64,000 nt of DNA from Histidinibacterium lentulum (GTDB taxonomy: Bacteria > Pseudomonadota > Alphaproteobacteria > Rhodobacterales > Rhodobacteraceae): assembly GCF_003789055.1 (NCBI RefSeq), contig NZ_ML119085.1, positions 62,001-126,000 on the forward strand. The letters are read 5' to 3'. The position numbers were made by a program, and so were the translations under genes. Every line of letters begins with the position of its first letter. Positions within the stretch are counted from its first letter, which is position 1. A model generated the notes under the pieces. That model was given only the letters and a program-made list of their open reading frames with translations, did no database searches and was not told the DNA's origin. Shown here piece after piece: positions 8,578-17,189 of this stretch.

Positions 8578-9885
8578 ATGACCGAAACCTCGGACGTCCT
8601 CCTCGCCCGGCTGATGTCGCTGCACCCCAAGGTGATCGACCTCACGCTCGACCGCATGTGGCGACTGCTCGCCGCCCTCGGCGACCCCCAGGACCGCCTG
8701 CCCCCCGTGGTCCATATCGCAGGAACCAACGGCAAGGGCTCCACCCTTGCCACGATCCGCGCAGGGCTCGAGGCCACCGGCGCCCGGGTTCATGCCTATA
8801 CCTCGCCCCATCTCGCGCGGTTTCACGAACGCATCCGCATCGCGGGCGAACTGATCGACGAGGACCACCTCGCCCGCGTCCTCGACCGCTGCGAGGCCGC
8901 GAACGGCGGCGAGCCGATCACCTATTTCGAGATCACCACCTGCGCCGCGCTTCTCGCCATGGCCGAGACCCCCGCGGACTGGTGCCTGATAGAGGTCGGC
9001 CTCGGAGGTCGGCTCGACGCCACCAACGTCGTGAAGGCTCCCCGCCTCACCGTCATCACGCCGGTCGATCTCGACCACCAGCAGTATCTCGGCGAGACCG
9101 TCCCCGAAATCGCCTTCGAGAAGGCCGGAATCCTGAAGCGCGGCACGCCTTGCATCGTCGCCCCGCAATCGGACGCCGCCCTCGCGGTGATCGAGGATCG
9201 CGCCGCCCGGACCGGTGCGCCACTCATCGCCGCGGGCCAGCACTGGCATGTCTCCGCCGAACGCGGCCGCCTGATCTTTCAGGACGAAACCGGTCTTCTC
9301 GACCTGCCCCTGCCGCGCCTGCCCGGACCGCACCAGATCACCAACGCGGGCACCTCGCTCGCCGCGCTGCGCCATCTCGGCGCGGACGAAGCCGCCTGCG
9401 AGGCCGCCGTCACCCGCGCCGAATGGCCCGCCCGGATGCAGCGTCTCGTCTCGGGACGAGTCGTCGACTGGGCGGCGGGCTGCGAGCTGTGGCTCGACGG
9501 CGGTCACAATCCCGCCGCCGGACAGGCCGTGGCCGATACCCTCGCCACCCTGCCGGCTCGGCCTACCCATCTCGTCTGCGGGATGCTTCGCACCAAGGAT
9601 GCCGAAGGCTACCTTCGCCCCCTCGCGCCGCGGGCCGGACGTCTCACCGCCCTCGCGATACCGGGAGAGACCGCGACCCTCAGCGCCGGAGAAACCGCGG
9701 AGGCCGGGCGCCGCGCGGGTTTCAAGCGGATCGTCGAGTCCCCCTCACTCGAGGCCGCGCTCCGCGATCTGGCCGCCGCCGAGCCCGGGTCCCGCATACT
9801 CATCTGCGGGTCCCTTTATCTTGCCGGGCATGTCCTCCGCGAGAATGTGGGCGGCCGAGCGGGGGCGGACGCAACTCCCTGTTGA
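8578..9885 (+). CDS. folC: Bifunctional folylpolyglutamate synthase/dihydrofolate synthase
   Basis: Adds L-glutamate to dihydropteroate and to folates; cytoplasmic Mur-ligase fold. The 435-residue product has the ATP P-loop HIAGTNGKGST (about residues 46-56), the family block YTSPHLARFHERIRI, GLGGRLDATNVV and the C-terminal LDGGHNPAAG. It lies directly downstream of accD, the usual arrangement in Rhodobacterales, so it is likely co-transcribed with accD. Confidence 0.97.
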   Translation: MTETSDVLLARLMSLHPKVIDLTLDRMWRLLAALGDPQDRLPPVVHIAGTNGKGSTLATIRAGLEATGARVHAYTSPHLARFHERIRIAGELIDEDHLARVLDRCEAANGGEPITYFEITTCAALLAMAETPADWCLIEVGLGGRLDATNVVKAPRLTVITPVDLDHQQYLGETVPEIAFEKAGILKRGTPCIVAPQSDAALAVIEDRAARTGAPLIAAGQHWHVSAERGRLIFQDETGLLDLPLPRLPGPHQITNAGTSLAALRHLGADEAACEAAVTRAEWPARMQRLVSGRVVDWAAGCELWLDGGHNPAAGQAVADTLATLPARPTHLVCGMLRTKDAEGYLRPLAPRAGRLTALAIPGETATLSAGETAEAGRRAGFKRIVESPSLEAALRDLAAAEPGSRILICGSLYLAGHVLRENVGGRAGADATPC

Positions 9886-10023
9886 CTGCGAATCACCCTG
9901 TCCTCTACATCTTGTAAGCAGAACGGAACCGCCCCCTACCCAAGGGGCGTTCGAGAGGAAGCTGAGGATGTTGAGGTCGCCCACGGCAGATCTTGACCCG
10001 CCCACCGGCCGGACGGGCCGGTC

Positions 10024-10392
10024 ATGACCCGCGCCGCCCCGGGTCACGCCGTCGCCGCCATCCCCCTCTCCGCTGCCGTCGTCATGGGCTTCGATCGTCC
10101 GCCCCTGCAACCGTCCCGGGCATCCGCTCCCGAACTCGAGGTGAAGCGCGCCCGCACTGCGCTCCGCGTGCCCGAACGGCTGATGACCGCTCGCGGCATG
10201 CTCGACATATCTCGCCGTGACGCAGCCAGCGCACGGTCCCATACCGCCGTGGCCGGCGACACGATCCGCTCGATCGCCGAGCGTCACTATGGCTCGCCCG
10301 AAGCCTCGATGCGCATGGGCGAGGCCAACGCCAGCACTTTCGCCCGAAACGGTCAACTGACCTCCGGGCAGATCCTCATTCTTCCCGGCTAG
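10024..10392 (+). CDS. Small LysM-domain protein
   Basis: 122 residues. The C-terminal half is a LysM motif: HTAVAGDTIRSIAERHYGSPEASMRM...LTSGQILILPG, a fold that binds peptidoglycan glycans. The N-terminus has only a weak hydrophobic stretch (AVAAIPLSAAVVMG), so export is uncertain. The start ATG (10024) has a poor Shine-Dalgarno, and a second Met at codon 21 is possible. It is the first of two LysM genes after folC; the second has its own promoter. Confidence 0.75.
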   Translation: MTRAAPGHAVAAIPLSAAVVMGFDRPPLQPSRASAPELEVKRARTALRVPERLMTARGMLDISRRDAASARSHTAVAGDTIRSIAERHYGSPEASMRMGEANASTFARNGQLTSGQILILPG

Positions 10393-10418
10393 GGAAGTCC
10401 CCGTCTTGGCAGGGCGGG

Positions 10419-10447
10419 AGGGCGGGCTCAGGCCCGTCCTTCTGTTT
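10419..10447 (+). terminator. Hairpin terminator between the two LysM genes
   Basis: A 9-bp stem (10419-10427 with 10432-10440, one G-T wobble) and a 4-nt loop, followed by TCTGTTT. It ends the first LysM transcript ahead of the promoter of the second. Confidence 0.55.
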
Positions 10448-10522
10448 CCGGAGCCTGGTTTCCCGTCGGTTCAGAAACGATCGCCGCCGAAGGAGTGGGG
10501 GGGGGCGCCCGCCCCTTCCACT

Positions 10523-10552
10523 TTGACAGAGCCGCCTTCGACCTGCTACATT
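10523..10552 (+). promoter_or_regulatory. Sigma-70-type promoter for the second LysM gene
   Basis: TTGACA (10523-10528) and TACATT (10547-10552) are 18 bp apart, with an extended TG one base before the -10. The gene start is 67 bp downstream, after the GGAG ribosome site. It is one of the closest matches to consensus in the window. Confidence 0.6.
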
Positions 10553-10618
10553 TCGGCCCAGTTGAGGCAAGAACCACAGCATCTGACCTGGCCAACAGGC
10601 AGCGAGCAGGAGCATTTC

Positions 10619-11047
10619 ATGACGGACCAGCCGGCCCTCCGGCCGTTTTCCCTTATGCGGACCCCCGCGGCCCCCGCGCTGCTTGCCATGGGCGTCGCCG
10701 CCCTTGGCTTTGCCCTGCTGGCCCATGACCGCCACGAGGCGCGCATAACGACCTACACCGCCGCCGCGACGTCTGCCGGTGCGCCCTTGGCCGGACCGGA
10801 TCCCGCCGTCGCCTTCGCCGAGGCCGAGGCCGCCGGCCACCTGATCCGCACCGCCACCCCCGTCGCGCCCGGCGCACCTGCGGCACGTCCTGCGACCTAC
10901 ACCGCCGGACCGGGCGAGGACCTCGCGGGCATCGCGGCCAAGCTCTATGGAAACCCGGACCTCGCCCCCCGGATCGCCGCGGCGAACCGTGCCGTGCTCG
11001 AGAACGGCCTCAGGCCCGGCACGACCCTCCTGATCCCGTCCTTCTGA
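10619..11047 (+). CDS. Membrane-anchored LysM-domain protein
   Basis: 142 residues starting MTDQPALRPFSLMRTPAAP, with one N-terminal transmembrane anchor (about residues 17-36, APALLAMGVAALGFALLA), an Ala/Pro-rich linker, and a C-terminal LysM repeat (YTAGPGEDLAGIAAKLYGNPDLAPRI...LRPGTTLLIPSF). It probably binds peptidoglycan on the periplasmic side. The ATG follows GCAGGAGC, a good ribosome site, and a near-consensus promoter lies 70-100 bp upstream. A longer in-frame reading upstream crosses that promoter and is rejected. It converges with zapE, 26 bp away. Confidence 0.8.
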   Translation: MTDQPALRPFSLMRTPAAPALLAMGVAALGFALLAHDRHEARITTYTAAATSAGAPLAGPDPAVAFAEAEAAGHLIRTATPVAPGAPAARPATYTAGPGEDLAGIAAKLYGNPDLAPRIAAANRAVLENGLRPGTTLLIPSF

Positions 11048-11073
11048 TCTCTGGCGGGCAGTAACTGCCGGGC

Positions 11074-12129
11074 CTATTCCCCCGCCCAGACCGCCGTCTG
11101 CATCTCTTCCAGACGGCTCGCCGTGCGCCCGAACTCGAACGACCCGGCGCCTTCCATGTAGAGCATCTCGGGCCGCGCAGCCGCCGAGACGAACAGCTTC
11201 ACCTTGGCCTCGTAGAGCGTGTCGATCAGAGTCACGAACCGCTTCGCCTCGTTGAAATTCGCAGAGGACAGCTGCGGCACGTCCTCGAGGATCAGCACCC
11301 GCGTCGCCTCCGCCAGCGCGATGTAATCCGCCGGTCCCAGCGGCCTCGCACAGAGATCGTAGAACGTCGCCCGCGCGACCCCGTTGTGGAACGCGGGAAC
11401 CTCCACCTCTCGCCCGTGCACCTTCAGGATCAGCGGTTCGCTTACGCCTCCCGTCAGCCGATCCCAGATGTCGCGCAGCGCCGCCCGCGCCTCGGGCGTG
11501 TTCGGATGGAAATAGCTCTGTGCGCCGTGGTACTTGCCCTGCCGATGATCGGTCTCCGAGGCCAGTTCCCACACCACGCAGCGCGTCTTGATCATCTCGA
11601 TGAAGGGCAGGAACAGATGCCGGTTCAGCCCCTCTTCATACAGGTCGTCCGGATGTCGGTTCGAGGTGGTCACCAAGGTGACGCCCCCGTCGAACAGCCG
11701 CTGGAACAGCCGTCCCACGATCATCGCGTCCGCGATGTCGGTGATCTGCATCTCGTCGAACGCCAGAAGCCGGATTCGCCCGGCAAGCTCCTCCGCCACC
11801 GGCTTGATCGCATCGGTCACGCCCTCCCGGCGGGCCACGTTCATGCGATGTTGCACCCATTGCATGAAGGCATGGAAATGCCGCCGCTCCCGCGGGACGT
11901 CGACCTCCTCCGCGAGAAGGTCCATCAGCATCGACTTGCCGCGCCCGACTCCACCCCAGAGATAGAGGCCGCGCACCGGCTCGGGGGCCTTGCGGAAGAG
12001 GCCGCGCCTGACCGGGCGCAACAGCTCCTCGCGGACGCGGTCGAGTTCGGGCAGCACCGCGCGCTGCGCCGGATCGGGATCGAGCTGTCCTTCGGCGACC
12101 CGCGCCTCGTATGTCTCGGTAATCGTCAC
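11074..12129 (-). CDS. zapE: Cell-division ATPase ZapE (AFG1 family)
   Basis: 351-residue AAA-type P-loop ATPase of the AFG1/LACE1/ZapE family; in bacteria it acts at the constricting Z-ring. The Walker A is YLWGGVGRGKSMLMDLL (P-loop about residues 59-66) and the Walker B is IRLLAFDEMQITDIADAM. The family-specific HFHAFMQWVQ and TTSNRHPDDLYEEGLNR are present, along with the C-terminal FGRTASRLEEMQ. Start MTITETYEARV. It is separated by 46 bp from the HhH/Lys-rich gene downstream of it in position, which reads the same way. Confidence 0.95.
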   Translation of the reverse strand: MTITETYEARVAEGQLDPDPAQRAVLPELDRVREELLRPVRRGLFRKAPEPVRGLYLWGGVGRGKSMLMDLLAEEVDVPRERRHFHAFMQWVQHRMNVARREGVTDAIKPVAEELAGRIRLLAFDEMQITDIADAMIVGRLFQRLFDGGVTLVTTSNRHPDDLYEEGLNRHLFLPFIEMIKTRCVVWELASETDHRQGKYHGAQSYFHPNTPEARAALRDIWDRLTGGVSEPLILKVHGREVEVPAFHNGVARATFYDLCARPLGPADYIALAEATRVLILEDVPQLSSANFNEAKRFVTLIDTLYEAKVKLFVSAAARPEMLYMEGAGSFEFGRTASRLEEMQTAVWAGE

Positions 12130-12175
12130 CCTGCGCCCTTAACCCGCCGCGATGGCGGAGAAAAGACGCTGCCGG

Positions 12176-12724
12176 TCACCCCTTTTTCGCGGTCTTCTTC
12201 GCGGCCTTGCCGGACTTGTCCTTCTTTTTCGCCTTGGCGTCCTTCTTCTTCGCCTTGGCGTCCTTCTTGGCGGCCTTCTCCGCCTTGGCGGGCGTTTTCG
12301 CCTTCTCCGCCCTGGCCGGCTTCTCCGCCTTCTCGGCCTTCTCGGCCTTCTTCGCCTTCTTCACCTTCTCCGCCTTCGCAGGCTTCTCGGCCTTCCTCGC
12401 CTTCGCGGCCTTCTCCGGCTTGGCCGCCTTCCCGGCCTTTGCGGGGGACTGCGCCGTCGCGGGCGCCGGCGCCTCTTCCGCCTTGACGGGCGCCTCCGCC
12501 TGCACGGACTTCGCCGCCTTGTCCCTCGCCGGCGCCTCGGGCGTCCCCGCCGCCTCCCGGGCGGCCAGCACGAGCACCATCGCCCGCGAGGCGCCGATCC
12601 CCGGCACGGTCACAAGGTCGTCGGGCGGCGTCGCGGCCAGCGCCTCTGCCGTGGTGATCCCCTTCTCCCGCAGGTGAAACGCCAGAACCTTTCCGACGCC
12701 GCGCACGCTCTCCACCTCTGCCAT
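12176..12724 (-). CDS. Helix-hairpin-helix protein with histone-H1-like Lys/Ala tail
   Basis: 182 residues in two parts. Residues 1-60 hold helix-hairpin-helix signatures (VRGVGKVLAFHLREKGITT and VTVPGIGASRAMVLVLAA), a non-specific DNA-binding fold. Residues about 65-182 are a disordered Lys/Ala/Glu/Pro tail with repeated KAEKA and KKDAKAK units, like eukaryotic histone H1 C-termini and bacterial H1-like or AlgP-type proteins. At DNA level a 21-bp unit is repeated in tandem at 12229-12268. The ATG has a strong ribosome site (AGGAGGGACGA), and a 12-bp palindrome lies 45 bp upstream. Likely a nucleoid-associated protein; the function is inferred. Confidence 0.8.
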   Translation of the reverse strand: MAEVESVRGVGKVLAFHLREKGITTAEALAATPPDDLVTVPGIGASRAMVLVLAAREAAGTPEAPARDKAAKSVQAEAPVKAEEAPAPATAQSPAKAGKAAKPEKAAKARKAEKPAKAEKVKKAKKAEKAEKAEKPARAEKAKTPAKAEKAAKKDAKAKKKDAKAKKKDKSGKAAKKTAKKG

Positions 12725-12769
12725 TCGTCCCTCCTGTGGTCAGGCAATCCGCAGAGTAATGCCTATCAT

Positions 12770-12781
12770 TTGTATATACAA
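12770..12781. promoter_or_regulatory. Perfect 12-bp palindrome TTGTATATACAA (GntR-like operator)
   Basis: TTGTATATACAA is self-complementary and lies in the only AT-rich patch of this region, 45 bp upstream of the HhH gene and 3 bp past the end of the thiamine-diphosphate enzyme gene. TTGTATACAA-type sites are known for GntR (FadR-group) regulators. No GntR gene is in the window, so the cognate protein is unknown. Confidence 0.45.
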
Positions 12782-12783
12782 GA

Positions 12784-14418
12784 TCACTGGCCGCGAACCC
12801 CGCTCAGGGTCGCTCCCGGCGACAGCGCCTCGGGATCGAGCCGCAGCTCGATCACCGCCACGGTTCCGGCCTCCTTCGCCCGACCAAAGGCCGCGGCAAA
12901 GTCCTCCGTCCGTGATACCACCTCGCCGTGGCCGCCGTAGGCCTGCGCAAGCGCCGCGAAATCCGGATTGGCCAGCGCCGTGCCCGAGACCCGCTCGGGA
13001 TAGTTGCGCTCCTGGTGCAGGCGGATCGTGCCGTACTGGCCATTGTTTGCCACGATCACGACAGGCGTCGCGCCCTCCTGCACCGCCGTGGACATCTCGT
13101 TGAGCGTCATCTGGAAACACCCGTCCCCCGCCAGACAGACCACCGCCCGTCCCGGATACGCGATCGACGCCGCGACCGCCGCGGGAAAGCCGTAGCCCAT
13201 GCTCCCCGAAGTGGGCGCCAGCTGGGTGCCGAACCGCTTCCAGCGGAAATACCGGTGCAGCCAGGCGGCGTAGTTCCCGGCCCCGTTCGTCACCACCGTA
13301 TCCTCGGGCAGATGATCCGACAGCCAGCGGATCACCGCCTCCAGCTTCACCTCGCCGGGCGTTTCCCTGGGCCGGGTCCAGTCCTCGAACTCCGCCCGCG
13401 CCTCCGCGACGAAATCGCCCCGGTCCGCCCCCCCGGGCAGCGCCGCCAGCGCCTCGAGCACCTCCGGCGCCCGCGCCACGACTCCGAGCCCGGGCCGGTA
13501 CACGCGCCCGATCTCGTCCGGGTCGGAATGTACGTGGATCATCCCCGGATGCGACCCCGGCGGGAGCAGCGTGTAGCCCTGCGTCTCGATATCCCCCAGC
13601 CGCGACCCCAGCACGAGCAGCGCGTCCGCGTCCCGCAGTCGCGCTGCCAGCTTCGGGTTCACTCCAAGGTTCAGGTCCCCTGCATAATGGGAATGCCGGT
13701 TGTCAAAGTGATCCTGTCTCCGAAAGCCCGTGGCGACGGGCAGGCCCCGCGCCTCCGCGAAGGCCGCCAGATCGCCCGCCGCGCGGTGCGACCATCCCGG
13801 ACCGCCCGCAACCACAAGCGGTCGCTGCGCCCGGTCGACCCGCGCCGCAATCTCCTGCGCGACGCCCGACCAGTCCGCCCCCGCCCGCACCACCGGCCCC
13901 GGAACCGTCACGCCCTCCACCTTCGCCGACAGCACGTCCTCCGGCAGCGACAGCATCACCGGCCCGGGCCTGCCCGACAGAGCCACCTCCCAGGCCCGCG
14001 CGACGTATTCGCCCAGCCGCTCAGGCTCCCGCACCTCCGCCGACCATTTCGCCAGCGGTGCAAACATCGCGGCAAGGTCCACTTCCTGGAACGCCTCCCG
14101 GTCCCGGTCGCCCCGCGCGATCTGCCCGACGAACAGGATCATCGGCGTGGAGTCCTGCCGCGCCGCATGCACGCCCGCGCTCGCGTTGGTGGCGCCCGGA
14201 CCCCGCGTGACGAAGCACAGTCCGGGCAACCCCGTCAGCTTGCCGGTCGCCTCCGCCATCATCGCCGCCCCGCCTTCCTGCCGGCAGACGACATTTTGGA
14301 TCGGGCTGTCGTGCAGCGCGTCGAGCACCGCGAGAAAGCTCTCGCCGGGCACGGAGAACACCCTCTCCGCCCCCAACCTCTCTAGGGTGTCCACCAGAAA
14401 CCTGCCGCCGTGCGCCAT
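12784..14418 (-). CDS. Thiamine-diphosphate enzyme, acetolactate-synthase-like
   Basis: 544 residues with the three-domain TPP layout. The N-terminal PYR domain has the conserved activating Glu (RQEGGAAMMAEATGKLTG), then a central domain, then the PP domain with the TPP/Mg motif GDGCFQMTLNEMST ending in ANN. The start MAHGGRFLVDTLERLGAE is chosen for its GGGAGG ribosome site 5 bp upstream. It resembles catabolic acetolactate synthase/benzoylformate decarboxylase-like proteins; the substrate cannot be assigned. It is divergent from the LacI-type regulator of the polyol operon, and a palindrome lies between them, so it may be co-regulated. Confidence 0.88.
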   Translation of the reverse strand: MAHGGRFLVDTLERLGAERVFSVPGESFLAVLDALHDSPIQNVVCRQEGGAAMMAEATGKLTGLPGLCFVTRGPGATNASAGVHAARQDSTPMILFVGQIARGDRDREAFQEVDLAAMFAPLAKWSAEVREPERLGEYVARAWEVALSGRPGPVMLSLPEDVLSAKVEGVTVPGPVVRAGADWSGVAQEIAARVDRAQRPLVVAGGPGWSHRAAGDLAAFAEARGLPVATGFRRQDHFDNRHSHYAGDLNLGVNPKLAARLRDADALLVLGSRLGDIETQGYTLLPPGSHPGMIHVHSDPDEIGRVYRPGLGVVARAPEVLEALAALPGGADRGDFVAEARAEFEDWTRPRETPGEVKLEAVIRWLSDHLPEDTVVTNGAGNYAAWLHRYFRWKRFGTQLAPTSGSMGYGFPAAVAASIAYPGRAVVCLAGDGCFQMTLNEMSTAVQEGATPVVIVANNGQYGTIRLHQERNYPERVSGTALANPDFAALAQAYGGHGEVVSRTEDFAAAFGRAKEAGTVAVIELRLDPEALSPGATLSGVRGQ

Positions 14419-14577
14419 CAATCCTCCCGATCCGGCCTCACCGCAGACTGTGCGGACCGCCCCGGGATGTGCAAGCCGCCAGCAGGATGCCTTCCCGTCC
14501 CCCGCCTTTCGAGCCATAGAAGGCCCTGCCCCACAGGAAATACCGGGATCGGCCCGTTTCGGGGGACAAAGTTCTTT

Positions 14578-14599
14578 ACCCGCGCAATATTTCGTGGGT
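14578..14599. promoter_or_regulatory. Candidate LacI-family operator upstream of the regulator gene
   Basis: Imperfect 22-bp palindrome centred on AATATT: left arm ACCCGCGCAAT (14578-14588), right arm ATTTCGTGGGT, 9 of 11 positions paired. It lies 44 bp upstream of the LacI-type gene and between it and the divergent TPP-enzyme gene. An even centre with CG near the arms is usual for LacI-family sites. It shares CGCGCAA with the second site at 15690. Confidence 0.55.
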
Positions 14600-14642
14600 T
14601 TCTTTCAGCCCAAGAGCCCCAGCGGCCACGCGGAACAGGACC

Positions 14643-15674
14643 ATGAGCCAGCGCAAGATCCGGAACATGGAGCAGTTCGCCGCCCTCAGCGGCCTTTCCC
14701 GGCCGACCGTGTCGAAATACTTCAACGACCCCGCCAGCGTCCGCCCCGCCACGCGGGAACGGATCGAGGCCGCGCTCGAGCGCTACGATTTCCGCCCCAA
14801 CATCTACGCGGTGAACCAGAACCGCAGCCTCACGAAGAACGTCGGGATCGTCGTACCCTATCTCGCCGACCCCTTCTTCGCCGAGATCGCACGGATCATC
14901 CAGCGTCGCTGCATCGATGCGGGGTTCGCCCCGATCCTCTACAGCGCCCATGGCGAGATGAAGCTCGAGAACGAGATCCTCGAGGGCCTCACCGCACTGA
15001 AACCGGCCGGCGTCTTTCTCGCGCCGCTCGGGCGCCTCTCGGACCGCGCCGCGGTCGCTCGCTTCTGCCGGGACGTGCCCACCGTGCTTTTCGACAGCAA
15101 TATCGAGGACATGGGAGAGGCGTTCGTCGGCTCCGACAACCACAGTTTCGTCGAGCAGACCGTGGACTACCTCTGCCGAACCGGGGCGCCGCCCTGCTTC
15201 TTCGAGATGCGCACGCCGGCCAACCCGAACGCCAACAAGCGCCGCAACGCCTATCTGCGCGTCATGGAGGAGGCCGGCCACGAGCCCCGCGTCGTCCAGA
15301 TCGAGGGCGAGGGCTGGGCCTTCGAGGAGATCGGACGGCGCGGCACACACGAGATTCTCGACTCAGGTGGATTCGCCACCGATACCGTTCTGTGCAGCAA
15401 CGACCGACTCGCCATAGGCCTGCTGTCGGCATGCTACGAGCGCGGATTGCGCGTCGGCCGCGGCGACGGCTGCGCGCTACGCGTGGCCTCCCACGACGAC
15501 CATCCTTTCTCCCGCTTCACCTGCCCGTCGCTCACGACCGCCGCACATGAATACGAGGCCGTGGCCGACAAGTGCATGGAAACGCTGTTTTCCCTGATCG
15601 AGGCGGGAGGCAGGTTCTCGACCCGGACCGAAACGCTGATCCCTGCGCGCCTGATTCTAAGGGCCTCCGCCTGA
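14643..15674 (+). CDS. LacI-family transcriptional regulator
   Basis: 343 residues. The N-terminal helix-turn-helix (about residues 8-35, MEQFAALSGLSRPTVSKYFND) and hinge (RPATRERIEAALERYDFRPN) are typical of LacI/PurR. The rest is a periplasmic-binding-protein-like sugar sensor (VGIVVPYLADPFFAEIARII; VLCSNDRLAIGLLSACYERGLRVG). It directly precedes the polyol ABC/dehydrogenase operon and probably represses it in the absence of a polyol ligand. Candidate operators lie on both sides of the gene. The residue order in the hinge (SVRPATRERIE) is standard. Confidence 0.93.
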   Translation: MSQRKIRNMEQFAALSGLSRPTVSKYFNDPASVRPATRERIEAALERYDFRPNIYAVNQNRSLTKNVGIVVPYLADPFFAEIARIIQRRCIDAGFAPILYSAHGEMKLENEILEGLTALKPAGVFLAPLGRLSDRAAVARFCRDVPTVLFDSNIEDMGEAFVGSDNHSFVEQTVDYLCRTGAPPCFFEMRTPANPNANKRRNAYLRVMEEAGHEPRVVQIEGEGWAFEEIGRRGTHEILDSGGFATDTVLCSNDRLAIGLLSACYERGLRVGRGDGCALRVASHDDHPFSRFTCPSLTTAAHEYEAVADKCMETLFSLIEAGGRFSTRTETLIPARLILRASA

Positions 15675-15689
15675 CCCCAAAACTTGACA

Positions 15690-15713
15690 CGCGCAAAGAT
15701 TATTCTTGACGCG
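15690..15713. promoter_or_regulatory. Candidate LacI-family operator/promoter of the polyol operon
   Basis: Palindrome spanning 24 bp with arms CGCGCAAAGA and TCTTGACGCG; 18 of 24 positions match the reverse complement. It sits in the 96-bp gap before the binding-protein gene and overlaps two TTGAC-type -35 elements (15684 and 15706). A repressor bound here would block the promoter. The CGCGCAA element is shared with the site at 14578. Confidence 0.5.
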
Positions 15714-15770
15714 AGGCAACGCACGCCCGTAGCTTTTCCGGACATAGCATCCAGACCAGGGAGGATACGG

Positions 15771-17087
15771 ATGTCACCCAGAACCGCGCTTCGCGCGACC
15801 AGTGCCCTTGCGCTCGTCGCCTTCGCCACCGCCGCCGCGGCCCAGGACACCACCATCACAATCGCGACCGTCAACAACGGCGACATGATCCGGATGCAGG
15901 GCTACACCGACCTCTTCACCGAGGAGACCGGCATCGGCGTCGAGTGGGTCACCCTCGAGGAGAACGTGCTGCGCCAGCGCGTCACCACCGACATCACCAC
16001 CAACGGCGGTCAGTTCGACATCATGACCATCGGCATGTACGAAACCCCGATCTGGGGCGCGAACGGCTGGCTCGTGCCGCTTGACGACCTGTCCGAAGAG
16101 TATGACGTCGACGACATCCTGCCCGCGATGCGTGGCGGCCTGAGCCATGATGGCACGCTCTATGCCGCGCCCTTCTACGGCGAAAGCTCGATGGTCATGT
16201 ACCGCACAGACCTTATGGAACAGGCCGGACTCGAGATGCCGGATGCGCCGACCTGGCAGTTCATCCGTCAGGCCGCCGAGGCGATGACGGACCCCGAGAA
16301 CGAGGTCTACGGGATCTGCCTGCGCGGCAAGCCCGGCTGGGGCGAGGGCGGGGCCTTCATCACCGTCGCCGGCAACTCCTTCGGCGCGCGCTGGTTCGAT
16401 CAGGACTGGAACGCCCAGTTCGACCAGCCGGAGTGGGAAGAGGCGCTGACCTTCTTCGTCGAGCTGATGAACGATTTCGGCCCTCCGGGCTACGCCACCA
16501 ACGGCTTCAACGAGAACCTCTCGCTGTTCCAGCAGGGCCGCTGTGGCATGTGGATCGACGCCACCGTCGCCGCCTCCTTCGTGACCAATCCAGCCGACAG
16601 CTCCGTCGCGGACAGCGTCGGCTTCGCCCTCGCGCCCAATGCCGACGGCGTCGAGAAACGGTCGAACTGGCTCTGGGCCTGGGCCCTCGCCATCCCTGCC
16701 GGCACCCAGAAGGAGGACGCAGCCAAGCAGTTCATCGAATGGGCCACCTCGAAGGACTACATCGAGCTCGTGGCCGAGAACGAGGGCTGGGCCAACGTCC
16801 CCCCCGGCGCGCGGAACTCGCTCTACGAGAACCCCGCCTACCAGGAAGTGCCCTTCGCCGCGATGACGCTTGACTCGATCAACGCCGCCGACCCGACGAA
16901 CCCGACGGTCGATCCGGTTCCCTACATCGGCATCCAGTTCGTCGCGATCCCGGAATTCGCGGGCATCGCCACCGAGGTCAGCCAGGAATTCGCCGAGGTC
17001 TACGCCGGTCAGCAGACCGTGGAGGAGGCGCTGGCGAACGCCCAGGCCCTGACCAACGACGCGATGGAGGCGGCGGGCTACCGCTGA
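15771..17087 (+). CDS. smoE: Polyol ABC transporter substrate-binding protein
   Basis: 438 residues with a cleavable signal peptide (MSPRTALRATSALALVAFATAAAAQ, shown in part; cleavage likely after AAAA). It is an extracellular binding protein of the sugar/polyol cluster (ITIATVNNGDMIRMQGYTD; FTEETGIGVEWVTLEENVLR). It captures a polyol such as sorbitol or mannitol in the periplasm for the two permeases downstream. The ribosome site GGGAGGA precedes the ATG; the upstream in-frame extension crosses the operator and is rejected. The name is by synteny with the Rhodobacter sphaeroides smo operon. Confidence 0.9.
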   Translation: MSPRTALRATSALALVAFATAAAAQDTTITIATVNNGDMIRMQGYTDLFTEETGIGVEWVTLEENVLRQRVTTDITTNGGQFDIMTIGMYETPIWGANGWLVPLDDLSEEYDVDDILPAMRGGLSHDGTLYAAPFYGESSMVMYRTDLMEQAGLEMPDAPTWQFIRQAAEAMTDPENEVYGICLRGKPGWGEGGAFITVAGNSFGARWFDQDWNAQFDQPEWEEALTFFVELMNDFGPPGYATNGFNENLSLFQQGRCGMWIDATVAASFVTNPADSSVADSVGFALAPNADGVEKRSNWLWAWALAIPAGTQKEDAAKQFIEWATSKDYIELVAENEGWANVPPGARNSLYENPAYQEVPFAAMTLDSINAADPTNPTVDPVPYIGIQFVAIPEFAGIATEVSQEFAEVYAGQQTVEEALANAQALTNDAMEAAGYR

Positions 17088-17189
17088 TTTTCCCCGCATG
17101 ACGTCCGGGGGCGGACCCGCCCGCCCCCGGACCGCCCTCCGCCGCCGCGTCGCGCGGAACGTTCCTGCCTCCGGGAAAGGTGCACGCCC

